64,000 bases of DNA from Cypionkella sp. (GCF_028290025.1 NZ_JAQGKQ010000050.1:1-64000); one strand, 5' to 3'; shown: positions 36,482 through 45,672, counted from the first letter of the stretch. The notes: generated by a model from the sequence alone, not told the origin. Numbers and translations: made by a program.

Positions 36482-36880
36482 CTAAAACGGCGTCTGATCC
36501 AGCTGCTCCAACAGCGCCTTGTCCGAGGCCAAAGATCGCTCGGCAATCCTCAGCAACCGCGCCCAAACGGCGGCGAACGCCGTAGTATCAGCGCGGTCCA
36601 GACATAGCCGCAGATCGCCCGCCACATCGCCCAACGATACCATGCCCAAGTTCTCGGACATCCGCTGCAATCGCCGCAACTGCCGGATCAGATCGCCCAT
36701 CTCATGCGCCCGCACCTGGCTTGCCAGCCCCGCCATCGTCAGCGCCAGTTCAGCCAAGGCCCGCGTCACAACCTGTTCCGCACTCGACGTGCCCAAATTC
36801 CGATAAATCGTCGCAATCGGCTCGGCATCCTGCCGAACCCGTTCCTTTGGCCGCAAAGCCACCACGTTTTCCATCCACAC
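36482..36880 (-). CDS. Conserved hypothetical protein, helical, alphaproteobacterial type
   Basis: The 132-residue product (MENVVALRPKERVRQDAEPI ... ALAELALTMAGLASQVRAHE ... LLEQLDQTPF) is almost all alpha-helical by composition, with no signal peptide, spans or Cys/His clusters. I do not recognise a named domain. It sits about 90 bp upstream of the aminopeptidase gene on the same strand and may be cotranscribed. Coding is supported by compact protein-like sequence across the frame, better than the overlapping plus-strand ORFs. Confidence 0.6.
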   Translation of the reverse strand: MWMENVVALRPKERVRQDAEPIATIYRNLGTSSAEQVVTRALAELALTMAGLASQVRAHEMGDLIRQLRRLQRMSENLGMVSLGDVAGDLRLCLDRADTTAFAAVWARLLRIAERSLASDKALLEQLDQTPF

Positions 36881-37014
36881 CTATCCAACACACCCACCAT
36901 CATCTTGGCAGCTTCGTGCTGAAGAAATCGTTGCTGCGGCTCAAAGAAATCTCTCGAATTTTCTGCAATTGCAGCATAACAACGGGCAAAGAGCCCAAGC
37001 CGAAAAGGATCACC

Positions 37015-37662
37015 ATGAACCACGTTCGCGCGCTGCCAAATTATCTGGTGCAACGGTTTCACGGCTGGAAAGCCACGACCTATCAGGACAATAAGGCTTG
37101 GTATCGCCGCCTTGCCGCCAACGGCCAACACCCCCGCGCTATGGTGATTTCCTGCTGCGACAGCCGTGTGCATGTCACTTCGATCTTCGGGGCGGATGAG
37201 GGCGAATTCTTCATCCACCGCAATATCGCGGGCCTTGTGCCACCGCACAATCCCGACGGCGAATATCACGGCACCTCGGCCACCGTCGAATATGCAGTAG
37301 CCTCCCTTGGCGTCGCACATATCGTCGTCCTAGGTCATTCGAACTGCGGCGGCGTCAAAGGCTGCCTTGATATGTGCTCCGGCCATGCCCCTGAATTGCT
37401 AGAGAAAACCAGCTTCGTCGGCCGCTGGATGGACATCTTGCGCCCCGGCTACCAACGCATTTCCGGCCTGCCCACCGAACTGCAACAACCCGCATTGGAA
37501 CGTGAAGCCGTGCTGGTTAGCCTGGAAAATCTGATGACCTTCCCCTTCGTTAAAGAAGCCGTCGAGGGTGATCATTTGACCCTCCACGGCCTCTGGACCG
37601 ATACCGGAGAGGGCGGTCTGGAACAGTTTGACCCCGCAAAGGGGGAGTTTGTGCCGGTTTAA
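37015..37662 (+). CDS. Beta-class carbonic anhydrase
   Basis: The 215-residue protein has the zinc ligands and catalytic dyad CCDSRVHVTSIF (Cys, Asp-Arg) and VVLGHSNCGGVKGC (His, Cys), plus HRNIAGLVPPHNPDGEYHG. It interconverts CO2 and bicarbonate. AAAGGA precedes the ATG at 37015; the track's extra 98 residues are not family-like. It is a single transcription unit divergent from the hypothetical gene at 36482-36880. Confidence 0.93.
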   Translation: MNHVRALPNYLVQRFHGWKATTYQDNKAWYRRLAANGQHPRAMVISCCDSRVHVTSIFGADEGEFFIHRNIAGLVPPHNPDGEYHGTSATVEYAVASLGVAHIVVLGHSNCGGVKGCLDMCSGHAPELLEKTSFVGRWMDILRPGYQRISGLPTELQQPALEREAVLVSLENLMTFPFVKEAVEGDHLTLHGLWTDTGEGGLEQFDPAKGEFVPV

Positions 37663-37743
37663 GTTGACGCGCTGAATTTGGCGAAAGGTCCGTAGCACTC
37701 CCTGTCGCGACTGCTGTCAGGCAGCACTGATCTTACAACTTTA

Positions 37744-37932
37744 TCAGCCCACGTCTAATATAACGCCTGCCATGATCGCAACCACAATGAAAACAATGAC
37801 GACCAGCATGCCCGATCCGAAGCCATGTGCATCGCCATATGTTTGCCGTGGTGGATCGAATTTGGACTGCGCCCGATCACCAAAGTTGTTCGCTGGCGCG
37901 GCACGATCACGTTCTTCATCAGCATAGGACAT
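37744..37932 (-). CDS. Small single-span membrane protein
   Basis: A 62-residue ORF begins MSYADEERDRAAPANNFGDR, has a charged soluble N-terminal half and ends with one hydrophobic span, GMLVVIVFIVVAIMAGVILD. AAGGA lies 8 bases before the ATG. The ORF track gives only a longer frame starting at 38268, but the ribosome-binding site and sharp change in sequence quality support the internal ATG. Function unknown; the layout suggests an inner-membrane anchor or stress microprotein. Confidence 0.6.
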   Translation of the reverse strand: MSYADEERDRAAPANNFGDRAQSKFDPPRQTYGDAHGFGSGMLVVIVFIVVAIMAGVILDVG

Positions 37933-38475
37933 GTTGTTTTTCCTTATAACCGAATTCAACGAAGTCGAACTCGTAAATGCGCCAAATGGTTCCGTCTGAG
38001 GAGTGAAAATGCCGCAGTCGATAACCCAGCGAAGTTCCCTCAATGGTGATGATCGCTTTGATGCGGAAGCGAGAGCTCTTGGCCTGGTTCTGAGATTGGA
38101 TGCCAGCGGCAGCTTCTCTTGCAGAAATGTCCATCTGTCCGAGCCGGTTGAGCAGTTGCAGCCCATCCATAATTTTCGCTGAAAAAATTTTGCTGCAAAC
38201 GGCAGGAAGTGTTTCTGACGGCTCAATGTCGGTCGAACTGATCGACAGCGAAGGCAATACTTTCGCAAACGTTGTTCGCTATGATGGCCGTAACGAGTTG
38301 AAGATTGATATCTCCGGTAACGGCATTGACCTAGGCATCTCAGAAAATTTCATTCGATTGGCCCGGCTCAAACTTGAGCCTTTTGAAGACGGTGCTTTAC
38401 TTTCAGACGCACGAGCCGCACAGTTTTTCTGTTGAAGTGACTGTCAGGTTCTTCCCGAAAATCGAAAACTGCCCG
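37933..38475. other. AT-richer stretch with competing short ORFs, no firm gene
   Basis: Two protein-like but overlapping reading frames are seen. A minus-strand 112-residue ORF (37919-38257, containing RFRIKAIITIEGTSLGYRLR) overlaps the start of the small membrane protein by 14 bp. A plus-strand segment (about 38221-38435, MSVELIDSEGNTFANVVRYD) runs towards the capsule-like gene. They partly exclude each other, and neither matches a family I know. One may be a small accessory gene or a remnant. Confidence 0.35.
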
Positions 38476-39456
38476 ATGTCCAGCTTTCCGCCCCTCAGCG
38501 ACACTTCGCCCCGCAGTCTGATCGTGCATGCTGCGGAAAGCTGGTATCAGGATGTAGCCTCGGGCCGCTTCGATTTCTTTGAAAAGCTGGGTGCTAAGGC
38601 GCACGCAGAAGGCATGGCAACAGCGTTAGTGGCGGCTGATAGCCCGACCTCTGCCAAGCTTTTTTTAGATCAAAGCCACGTTCACATCCTGATCGGCCCG
38701 CGCCTGCCGATCCGTCCCGGCATCCTGCACGCGCATCCCGGCTATCTGCGCGGGTTTTGGTATCTTGATCCGGTGGGCGTCAATATGGGATCATCGCTGT
38801 GTCAGCGCAGCTTTCAGCCCGACCAAATCGACGCCAAAACCGCGCGGTTTTTCTTTAATGGCGTGACCGGCTGGAACCTGCGGCGAAACATCTCAAAATT
38901 TCCACAGAACCCGCGCAGCAATCTGCCCGCCGCTTTTGCGACGGTATTCCTGCAAGATATCGAGCGTTTTGCCAGCCCAGTGCATTACATCGACAGTTTA
39001 AAAATCTTGAAACTGGTCGCACGAGAGGCGGACGGTGCCCGGGTCTACGTCAAACTCCACCCAGCGCAGCGCACCGAAACCACTGCGCAGATACAGGCTA
39101 TGGCGCGCAAGACTGCAAATCTGGTGATTTCGGATGCGTCGATCCATGATCTTACAGCAGCGTCTCAGATGGTAGTAACGCAGAATTCGGCAGCGGGGTT
39201 TGAGGCGCTGATGCAGAAAAAGCCGGTGATCACATGCGCCGAATGTGACTATCATCACGCGACAGTTGTGGCCAAACGCCCCGCCCTGTTGGTGCAAGCG
39301 CTGCGTAATGTCCCGATGCTCCAAGTCGAGTTTGATTACGAGAAATACCTCTATTGGTTTCTGGCGCTGAACCTGTTGGAGCCGGCTAAGCTCGAATTTG
39401 CCGATTTGGCTTGGGCCCGGGTGAAAACTGCGCTGACTAACGGGCAATCTCTATAG
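38476..39456 (+). CDS. KpsS/KpsC-like capsule polysaccharide protein (putative glycosyltransferase)
   Basis: The product is about 326 residues, without signal peptide or spans. WYLDPVGVNMGSSLCQRSF, HYIDSLKILKLVAREADGAR and VYVKLHPAQR, followed by VVTQNSAAGFEALMQKKPVI and ECDYHHATVV, follow the C-terminal pattern of capsule polysaccharide biosynthesis (Kps) proteins, which add KDO linkers or sugars to capsule lipid. The start is uncertain: the ATG at 38476 (MSSFPPLSDTSPRS) has no strong ribosome-binding site, and a TTG at 38374 would add 34 residues. Its stop overlaps the tail of the convergent sugar transferase gene by 6 bp. Together with the next two genes it forms a surface-glycan patch. 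Confidence 0.65.
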   Translation: MSSFPPLSDTSPRSLIVHAAESWYQDVASGRFDFFEKLGAKAHAEGMATALVAADSPTSAKLFLDQSHVHILIGPRLPIRPGILHAHPGYLRGFWYLDPVGVNMGSSLCQRSFQPDQIDAKTARFFFNGVTGWNLRRNISKFPQNPRSNLPAAFATVFLQDIERFASPVHYIDSLKILKLVAREADGARVYVKLHPAQRTETTAQIQAMARKTANLVISDASIHDLTAASQMVVTQNSAAGFEALMQKKPVITCAECDYHHATVVAKRPALLVQALRNVPMLQVEFDYEKYLYWFLALNLLEPAKLEFADLAWARVKTALTNGQSL

Positions 39457-40059
39457 TGGCAGGCGCTTGAACACCGTTTTTAGCATTAAGTAAAAGTCGA
39501 AGCACAGATTGCGCCGCTGCTGATAGATCAAATCCAACCGAGCTTTACGGGGCACGCAAGCGCGGGCGTAAATCGCATCGGTTTCCGCTGCGGTCTTGCT
39601 ACGTGACAACAAGATTTCTTCATGCCGATGATACACGATTGTCGCAAGCCCGGTGATCCCCGGTCGCGATTTCAGAACCTTCGCGTAGATCGTGGGGAAA
39701 CGCTCGACATATTCGCGCAGGGGCGGGCGGGGGCCAACAAAGCTGATGTCGCCCTTCAGCACGTTCCAAAGTTGCGGCAATTCGTCGAGCCGGGTGCGCC
39801 GCATGAAGCGCCCCGTCCGGGTAATGCGGCCCGTCTTATCGCCGCCCGAAACGCCGGCCTCTGCGAGCCGCACCGTCATGCTGCGAAACTTCGCAAGCTT
39901 GAAGCCCTGCGTCGGCGTCTTCATCCGCTCGGCCCAATACAGCACCGGGCGGCCGTCCAAAATCAAGATCGCCAGCGCCATCAACAGCCCCAGCGGCAGC
40001 AGCGGGATCGCCAGCACCAGCACCGCCAGCACGTCGAGAAAGCGTTTCATCGGAGTCAT
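39451..40059 (-). CDS. Bacterial sugar transferase (undecaprenyl-phosphate sugar-1-phosphate transferase)
   Basis: The 202-residue protein has one N-terminal hydrophobic re-entrant helix (LDVLAVLVLAIPLLPLGLLM) and the PglC/WcaJ catalytic core: KLAKFRSMTVRLAEAGVSGG, RRTRLDELPQLWNVLKGDIS, FVGPRPPLREYVERFP, RPGITGLATI. It transfers a sugar-1-phosphate to undecaprenyl phosphate, starting O-unit or exopolysaccharide synthesis, and is a minimal PglC-like form. Its ATG overlaps the stop of the epimerase gene as ATGA, so the two are translationally coupled and may make or modify the same sugar nucleotide. Confidence 0.9.
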   Translation of the reverse strand: MTPMKRFLDVLAVLVLAIPLLPLGLLMALAILILDGRPVLYWAERMKTPTQGFKLAKFRSMTVRLAEAGVSGGDKTGRITRTGRFMRRTRLDELPQLWNVLKGDISFVGPRPPLREYVERFPTIYAKVLKSRPGITGLATIVYHRHEEILLSRSKTAAETDAIYARACVPRKARLDLIYQQRRNLCFDFYLMLKTVFKRLPL

Positions 40060-40892
40060 TCTGCGCCTCTTGTTGCCTGCCATTCCGCGACCATCGTGGC
40101 GGCCTCGGATTGGCTTTCGGTAAAGCTATAATGTTGTGCGAGCCGCGTGCAATCGAGTGTGATGCGCTGATGTGCGGTCATTGGCGCGGGCTGATATGAC
40201 CAATCCGCACCGGCAGCCTGCGCCAGATCGGCCATCGCGACCGGATGCGGCGCGGCTAGGTTTAGGATCGGCGGCAGGTGCTGACCCAGCAGGGTAGCCA
40301 GCACATCTGCTAGGGTTTGCGGGCCGATATAGCTGCGGATCGGTCCTGCGCCGTTGGGGAAGCGGTCGATCAAGGTGGGCTGATCGGGCTGAAGGTAGGC
40401 CAGCAGAGCATCGGCTCCGGCGACGTTGCCGATCCGCAGCGAGGTGATAGAAAGCCCCCGTTCGCGCCACTGATCGGCTACGGCTTCGGCTTCAAGTTTA
40501 GCGCGGCCGTAGTCGTTGACGGGTTGGGTGGGGGTGTCTTCTCGGCAGGGGTAGCCGTCGTTCACGCCGTAAATTGCGGAGGATGAGGCCAGCAAAACTT
40601 GCGCGATCCCGGCTTTTGCGGCGGCGGCGCAGCAGGCTTCGGTGAGTTGGGCGTTCAGGGTTAGGTCGCCGCGGACGGCTCCGGCCAGGACGATCATTGC
40701 GGTGAAGCGGTTGGGGTCCAGCGGGGTGGCTCGCAGGGGGGGCCACTCTAGCTGCGCGGCGGGCCAATTTAGCGGCTTGCCACGGTGTTGCAGGGTTGGG
40801 GTTTGCCCGGCTTGGCTCCATGCTTGGGTCAGCAATCGGCCAACGCGCCCGCTTGCGCCCACTATCAGGGTTTGGTTGATCAGGCTTGTCAT
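40056..40892 (-). CDS. NAD(P)-dependent sugar epimerase/dehydratase (extended SDR)
   Basis: The 278-residue protein has the glycine-rich dinucleotide motif LIVGASGRVGRLLTQ at the N-terminus, a catalytic Ser in LLASSSAIYG, and YGRAKLEAEA carrying the YxxxK pair (here DYGRAKLEAE). It belongs to the NAD-dependent epimerase/dehydratase family acting on nucleotide sugars. The overlap with the sugar transferase gene supports a role in preparing the first sugar of a surface glycan. The exact reaction cannot be read from sequence. Confidence 0.82.
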   Translation of the reverse strand: MTSLINQTLIVGASGRVGRLLTQAWSQAGQTPTLQHRGKPLNWPAAQLEWPPLRATPLDPNRFTAMIVLAGAVRGDLTLNAQLTEACCAAAAKAGIAQVLLASSSAIYGVNDGYPCREDTPTQPVNDYGRAKLEAEAVADQWRERGLSITSLRIGNVAGADALLAYLQPDQPTLIDRFPNGAGPIRSYIGPQTLADVLATLLGQHLPPILNLAAPHPVAMADLAQAAGADWSYQPAPMTAHQRITLDCTRLAQHYSFTESQSEAATMVAEWQATRGAE

Positions 40893-41010
40893 GGTCTGTG
40901 GATATAGAAAACTGCGCGCCGAGGCAAATTGCGGCAGTCCACACGCGGACAGGGCTTTAAGACATTGTTTGTCAACGGCTTAGGTTTTTCGTTAAACATT
41001 TGTTAACGCT

Positions 41011-42309
41011 TCAACGCCCCAAATCTGCGGGGCTCTCAATGCGATCTCGCAGCTGACTGATCGGTAGCAGCGCGTTCGGGGCGTGGCGCATCAGGGCGTG
41101 CAGCGGGATTGGCGCGGGAGGGCCAACGGGAATTGCCAGCGCCTCGGCTGGGGTGCCAGCGGCCCAAAGTGCCAGTTCGCGCCCCATCGCGGTGGTCATT
41201 GCGATGCCGCGACCGTTGCAGGCGATACCTGCGATCAGGTTCGGAGCCGGGGCGATCAGGCGCGGCAGGAAACTCGGCATCACCGCCGCCATGCCAGACC
41301 AAGCATAGTCCAGCGGCGGCAGGTCGGGCAGGTTTAGCATCTGCGCCATGCGGCGGCGAATGGCTTTGGGCACCCGCGCGTCGGCTCCTAGACCGAGAAT
41401 GTGCATACCGCCGGTGATCAGGCGGTTGGTGGCATCGAAGCGGAAGGTGAACAGGTTGCGGCGGCTGTCGGAGACGCATTGGCCGCCGGGTAGCAGGCGT
41501 TCTCGGACCGATTGCGGCAAGGGCTGCGTGGCGATCTGGAACACTTTCAGCGGGAAAAAGCTGTGGGCGAGGCCAGGAATGAGGCCGTCGGCATAGGCGT
41601 TGGTGGTCACAACGACGCGGGCCGCTTGGATGGTGGCGGTGGCGGTGCGGGCCTGCCAGCCTTCGGGCGTGGCGATGAGGGCTGTGACGCGGGAGTTTTC
41701 ATGCAGTTGCGCGCCTGCGGTTTCGGCGGCTCGGGCGAGTCCTCGGGCATAGCCGACGGGATTCAGCACGCCGCCGGAATGGTCGATCCAACCACCGAGC
41801 CAGCCTTGCGCTCCGGTGAGATTCTGCACGGCGGCGGCGGTTAGGAACTCCACCGGGCGACCCTCGGCGGCCCATTGGCGGACCCGATCTTTGGCGCGAT
41901 CAAGGGCGGTGGGCGAGTGCGACGGCTGTATCCAGCCGGAACGCGCCGCATCGCAGGAAATGGCGTGGCGCTGGATCAGATCGAACACCAGTTCGGCGCT
42001 GCCCGCCGCCATTTGCACCAGTTGGTTGCCCTTGGCTTCGCCCAATGCAGCGCGGACGCCTTCGGGATCGACCTTGGCGAAGTTCGGCACCACGAAGCCT
42101 GCGTTGCGACCGGTGGCTCCCGATGCGATCTGTTCAGCTTCCAACAAAACCACCCGCAGCCCGGCCTCGGCGGCGTGCAAGGCAGTGGACAGGCCCGCGA
42201 AACCGCCGCCGATCACCAGCAGATCGGCGGTGATTTCGCCGGTAGCTTTCGGGCGGAGAGCGGCGGGCGCAGCGGTAGCGTGCCAGAGGGTTTTAGGTTC
42301 AGGTTGCAT
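41011..42309 (-). CDS. FAD-dependent amino acid oxidase (DadA/DAO-like)
   Basis: The 432-residue protein has a Rossmann FAD motif LLVIGGGFAGLSTALHAAEA with LLEAEQIASGATGRNAGFVV near residues 30-75, and the DAO C-terminal cap (NLIAGIACNGRGIAMTTAMG). The family oxidatively deaminates or demethylates D-amino acids, sarcosine-type N-methyl compounds or similar amines. The ORF track runs on into an N-terminal 287-residue shadow of livM; the true ATG at 42309 overlaps the livM stop as TGATG. It is the last gene of the Liv operon, so its substrate is probably the compound imported by that transporter. Confidence 0.88.
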   Translation of the reverse strand: MQPEPKTLWHATAAPAALRPKATGEITADLLVIGGGFAGLSTALHAAEAGLRVVLLEAEQIASGATGRNAGFVVPNFAKVDPEGVRAALGEAKGNQLVQMAAGSAELVFDLIQRHAISCDAARSGWIQPSHSPTALDRAKDRVRQWAAEGRPVEFLTAAAVQNLTGAQGWLGGWIDHSGGVLNPVGYARGLARAAETAGAQLHENSRVTALIATPEGWQARTATATIQAARVVVTTNAYADGLIPGLAHSFFPLKVFQIATQPLPQSVRERLLPGGQCVSDSRRNLFTFRFDATNRLITGGMHILGLGADARVPKAIRRRMAQMLNLPDLPPLDYAWSGMAAVMPSFLPRLIAPAPNLIAGIACNGRGIAMTTAMGRELALWAAGTPAEALAIPVGPPAPIPLHALMRHAPNALLPISQLRDRIESPADLGR

Positions 42310-43253
42310 CACGAGCGGCGTTTTCCGAAGAAACCTTGCGGGCCGAAGAAGCCCTGTGGTCGCCACAGCAAAATCAGGCACAGCATCACGCCGATGGCGA
42401 CGATTTGCAGCGAGGCCGCGCGGGCTTGCCAATCGCCCGGCACTACGGCTGCGCTGAATGCGCCTGCGCCGACCCAGATGGCCCAGACCACGACCGAGCC
42501 CAAGATCGCGCCTCGGTTGGAGCCTGATCCGCCTACCATCAGCATCGCCCAGACTTGGAATGTCAGCGTCGGCAGATAGCCATTCGGGGCGATAAAGCCG
42601 ATGAAATGCGCTTGCACTGCTCCGGCGAGGCCCATGACGGCACCACCTGCGGCGAAGGCTTGGATGCGGTAGGATTTTGCCGATTTGCCGAGGGAAATCG
42701 CGGCGCGTTCGTCTTCGCGTAATGCCTTCAGCACCCTGCCCCATGGGCTGCGCGCGAGGTGTTCCAGCGCGAGGTAAACCGCCACGGTTACGGCGGCGAT
42801 GACGCCGAGGTTGATGAAGTTGAACAGCACGGGTTGGTCTTGCAAGCTGGCAAACGGGCGCGGGATGAAGGCGACGCCGAACGGGCCTCCGGTTAGGCTT
42901 TGGGCGTTTAGGGCGACCAGTTGCACCACGACGGCGACGCCGAAGGTGGTGATGGCGAGGTAATCGGATTTTAGTCTGAGGGTAGCAAATCCGGTCAGCG
43001 CGGCGGCGGCGGCTGTGACGAGGGCTGCGGCCAGCCAGCCTGCGAGGATCGGCCAGTCGAAGCCGCCGATGCGGTCGGCGGTCTCGGGTGTGGTCAGGAT
43101 GGCGGAGGTGTAGGCTCCGATAGCGACAAAGCCAGCGATACCGACGTTGAACAGCCCGGTTTGGCCCCATTGCAGGTTGAGGCCCAGCGCGATCAGGCCG
43201 AAAATCAAAGCGCTGGACATGAAGAACGCGCCGTAGCCGAGGAGGTCGATCAT
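42309..43253 (-). CDS. livM: Branched-chain amino acid-type ABC permease (LivM family)
   Basis: The 314-residue permease has about nine spans, with LQWGQTGLFNVGIAGFVAIG, the EAA-like loop LREDERAAISLGKSAKSYRI and FAAGGAVMGLAGAVQAHFIG typical of LivM. It pairs with LivH to form the channel. It overlaps the livH stop by 4 bp and the dadA-like ATG by 1 bp. The specificity of such transporters covers amino acids, amides, urea and aromatic acids, so the name shows the family only. Confidence 0.9.
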   Translation of the reverse strand: MIDLLGYGAFFMSSALIFGLIALGLNLQWGQTGLFNVGIAGFVAIGAYTSAILTTPETADRIGGFDWPILAGWLAAALVTAAAAALTGFATLRLKSDYLAITTFGVAVVVQLVALNAQSLTGGPFGVAFIPRPFASLQDQPVLFNFINLGVIAAVTVAVYLALEHLARSPWGRVLKALREDERAAISLGKSAKSYRIQAFAAGGAVMGLAGAVQAHFIGFIAPNGYLPTLTFQVWAMLMVGGSGSNRGAILGSVVVWAIWVGAGAFSAAVVPGDWQARAASLQIVAIGVMLCLILLWRPQGFFGPQGFFGKRRS

Positions 43254-44158
43254 CGTTCAGCCCTTCCGAACAGGCCCATCGGGCGGACGAGTAACACCGC
43301 CATCAGGATGGCGAAGGCAATAGCGGCGCGCCATTCTGCACCGATCAGTTGCACGGCGGCGGCTTCTGACAACCCTATGATTAGGCCACCCAATACCGCT
43401 CCGGGGACTGATCCGATGCCGCCAAGGATGGCTGCGGCGAACATCGGTAGCAGCAGGTCAAGGCCCATGAGCGGGCGGATTTGCACGAGGATGCCAACCA
43501 TGACACCGGCAGCACAGGCGAGCGCCGCGCCGATGATCCAAGTGGCGCGCACGACGCGGTCCACGTTGATGCCGACGACGCGGGCGAGCGCGGGGTTTTG
43601 GCTGTAGGCGCGCATCTCACGTCCGGTTTGGCTGCGCGACATGAACAGGTGCATCGCGGTGACGAGGACGATTGTTGTGGCGAGCATCACCATTTGGTCG
43701 GGGGTGATGCGTATGCCGAGGCCGATGGGGATCGCCATCTGGATGCCCCGCGAAAAGTAGGTCGGGCTGGAGGTGAAAATGAACTCCAACAGGCTGCGTA
43801 GGGCCATTGATGCGCCAAACGAGGCCATGACGACGATGATCGACTGGCCCTTGTCGCGCAGGCGGGCGAACAGCAGCCAATCGAGCAACAGGGCGAGGCA
43901 GGCGGTCATTATCATGCCTGCGATGGCGGCGAGTATGAGGGGCCAGCCGAAGGAGAGTGCGCCGATTGGGGCGGTGGTGCCGACGAGGGCTCCGATGGCT
44001 GCGACCACGGATAAGGTGCCGTACGCGCCCCAGGCCATGAAATCACCGTGGGCGAAGTTCGAAAAGCGCAGGATGGAATAGGTGAGCGTGATGCCGATGG
44101 CGCCGAGGCCGATCAGGCTGCCCGAGATCAGGCCGTCCACGATGAATTGCAGGTTCAT
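43250..44158 (-). CDS. livH: Branched-chain amino acid-type ABC permease (LivH family)
   Basis: The 302-residue permease has LNLQFIVDGLISGSLIGLGA-type N-terminus, FSNFAHGDFMAWGAY, SYSQNPALARVVGINVDRVV-like coupling loop (MRAYSQNPALARVVGIN), and GGIGSVPGAVLGGLIIG near the C-terminus, all typical of LivH. It overlaps the livF stop and the livM start by 4 bp each, so the operon is tightly coupled. Confidence 0.9.
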   Translation of the reverse strand: MNLQFIVDGLISGSLIGLGAIGITLTYSILRFSNFAHGDFMAWGAYGTLSVVAAIGALVGTTAPIGALSFGWPLILAAIAGMIMTACLALLLDWLLFARLRDKGQSIIVVMASFGASMALRSLLEFIFTSSPTYFSRGIQMAIPIGLGIRITPDQMVMLATTIVLVTAMHLFMSRSQTGREMRAYSQNPALARVVGINVDRVVRATWIIGAALACAAGVMVGILVQIRPLMGLDLLLPMFAAAILGGIGSVPGAVLGGLIIGLSEAAAVQLIGAEWRAAIAFAILMAVLLVRPMGLFGRAER

Positions 44159-44892
44159 GCGTGCCTCCGCTTGCCAAGGTAAAGTTCAGCGACGACGGGA
44201 TCTTCCCACAACGTTGCGGCGCGACCTTCGTGGGCTTCACGACCCTCAACCAGCACATAGGCGCGGTCACCGATGGCCAGCGCGGCGCGGGCGTTTTGTT
44301 CGACCAAGACGATGGTGAGGCCAGCGCGGCGGATTTCATTCAGGCGGGCGAACACCATCTCGACAAACTTCGGCGACAGGCCCGCCGAGGGTTCATCCAG
44401 CATCAACACGCGGGGATGCACGATCAGGGCGCGACCGACGGCGAGCATCTGGCGCTGACCACCCGACAGGCTGCCTGCCGCGAGTTTGCGTTGGCGGGCG
44501 AGGTCGGGGAACATCGTGTAGGTCTCATCAATGCGGGCTTGCACCTCACCACGCTGCAGAACGCCGCCTGCGACGCGGAGGTTTTCTTCGACGGTCATCA
44601 GCGGGAAGATGTTCTCGGTTTGCGGCACGAAGGCGAGACCCTGGCGGACGCGCAGATGGGCGGCACCGTGGGTTATGTCGCGGCCGTCCAGTAGGACTTC
44701 GCCACCCGTGATGGGGACCAGCCCCGCTATCGCTTTGATCAGGCTGGATTTACCCGCGCCATTGGGGCCGAGGATCACCACGATTTCTTTCTCATCGGCG
44801 TGGATTGAGGCGCCTTTGACGATGGAAAGCCCCGGCTCGTAGCCCGCGATAAGGCCGCGCACGTCGAGGATCGGCACGTCTGGGATGCTCAT
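44155..44892 (-). CDS. livF: Branched-chain amino acid-type ABC transporter ATPase (LivF family)
   Basis: The 245-residue ATPase has Walker A GPNGAGKSSLIKAIAGL, FVPQTENIFPLMTVEENLRV (the LivF hallmark), the signature LSGGQRQMLAVGRALI, Walker B VLMLDEPSAGLSP and the switch VEQNARAAL. It forms a heterodimer with the LivG-like ATPase. It overlaps both neighbours by 4 bp. Confidence 0.92.
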   Translation of the reverse strand: MSIPDVPILDVRGLIAGYEPGLSIVKGASIHADEKEIVVILGPNGAGKSSLIKAIAGLVPITGGEVLLDGRDITHGAAHLRVRQGLAFVPQTENIFPLMTVEENLRVAGGVLQRGEVQARIDETYTMFPDLARQRKLAAGSLSGGQRQMLAVGRALIVHPRVLMLDEPSAGLSPKFVEMVFARLNEIRRAGLTIVLVEQNARAALAIGDRAYVLVEGREAHEGRAATLWEDPVVAELYLGKRRHA

Positions 44893-45653
44893 GCTGGCGC
44901 TCCTCCGAGATAGGCTTCGATGACGCGGGGGTCGCGGGCGACTTCTTCGGGGGTGCCTTCACACAGCATGGAGCCGGAGGCCATCACGAGGATGCGGTGG
45001 CAGAGGCGGGTCACCATGTCGATGTTATGCTCGATCAAAACGAAGGTGACGCCGCTGCCGTTGATTTCGCGGATGCGGTCGATCAGCACTTCCAGCAGCG
45101 ACGGGTTCACTCCGGCGGCGGGTTCATCGAGCAACACCACTTTGGGGTCAGCCATCATCACACGGGCGAGTTCCAGCAGTTTGCGCTGACCGCCGGACAG
45201 CACGCGGGCCGGTTCATCGGCAAGCCTGCGCAGCGCCACGAGGTCCAAGAGGCCCAGCGCCTTATCACGCGCGGCGCGTTCCTCGGCGGCGATCCGACGG
45301 GGTGCGATGAAATTCGCCCACAGCCGTTCACCGCTTTGATGCTGCCGTGCCAGCAGCATGTTGTCGAGCAAGGTCAGTTCGGGAAACGGTCGCGGGATCT
45401 GGAAGGTGCGGCCCATCCCCCCCGCCAAACGCCGATGCGCAGGCGCACGGGTTACATCCTGCCCCATCAGATGAATTTGCCCCGAAGTCGCCGCGACCGA
45501 TCCGGCCAGCAGATCGAACATAGTGGTCTTGCCCGCGCCATTTGGCCCGATCAGCCCCAATATCTCACCCGAGGCTACCGAGAACGACATGCCGTCAACG
45601 GCCGCGATCCCGCCGAACCGCTTTGAGACATTGCGCGCTTCCAGAACTACCAT
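44889..45653 (-). CDS. livG: Branched-chain amino acid-type ABC transporter ATPase (LivG family)
   Basis: The 254-residue ATPase has Walker A GPNGAGKTTMFDLLAG, MGRTFQIPRPFPELTLLDNM (LivG class), the signature LSGGQRKLLELARVMM, Walker B VVLLDEPAAGVNP and the switch IEHNIDMVTRL. The track adds 75 non-family residues, and the ATG at 45653 is clear. It is the first gene of the livGFHM-dadA-like operon, and the GntR operator lies immediately upstream. Confidence 0.92.
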   Translation of the reverse strand: MVVLEARNVSKRFGGIAAVDGMSFSVASGEILGLIGPNGAGKTTMFDLLAGSVAATSGQIHLMGQDVTRAPAHRRLAGGMGRTFQIPRPFPELTLLDNMLLARQHQSGERLWANFIAPRRIAAEERAARDKALGLLDLVALRRLADEPARVLSGGQRKLLELARVMMADPKVVLLDEPAAGVNPSLLEVLIDRIREINGSGVTFVLIEHNIDMVTRLCHRILVMASGSMLCEGTPEEVARDPRVIEAYLGGAPA

Positions 45654-45672
45654 GTCGCCTCTGATGTTTGAT

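Noticed and set aside
42310-43170. N-terminal 287 residues of the 719-residue ORF ending at 41011
   Set aside because: This part is livM in another frame; the amino acid oxidase begins at the ATG at 42309.
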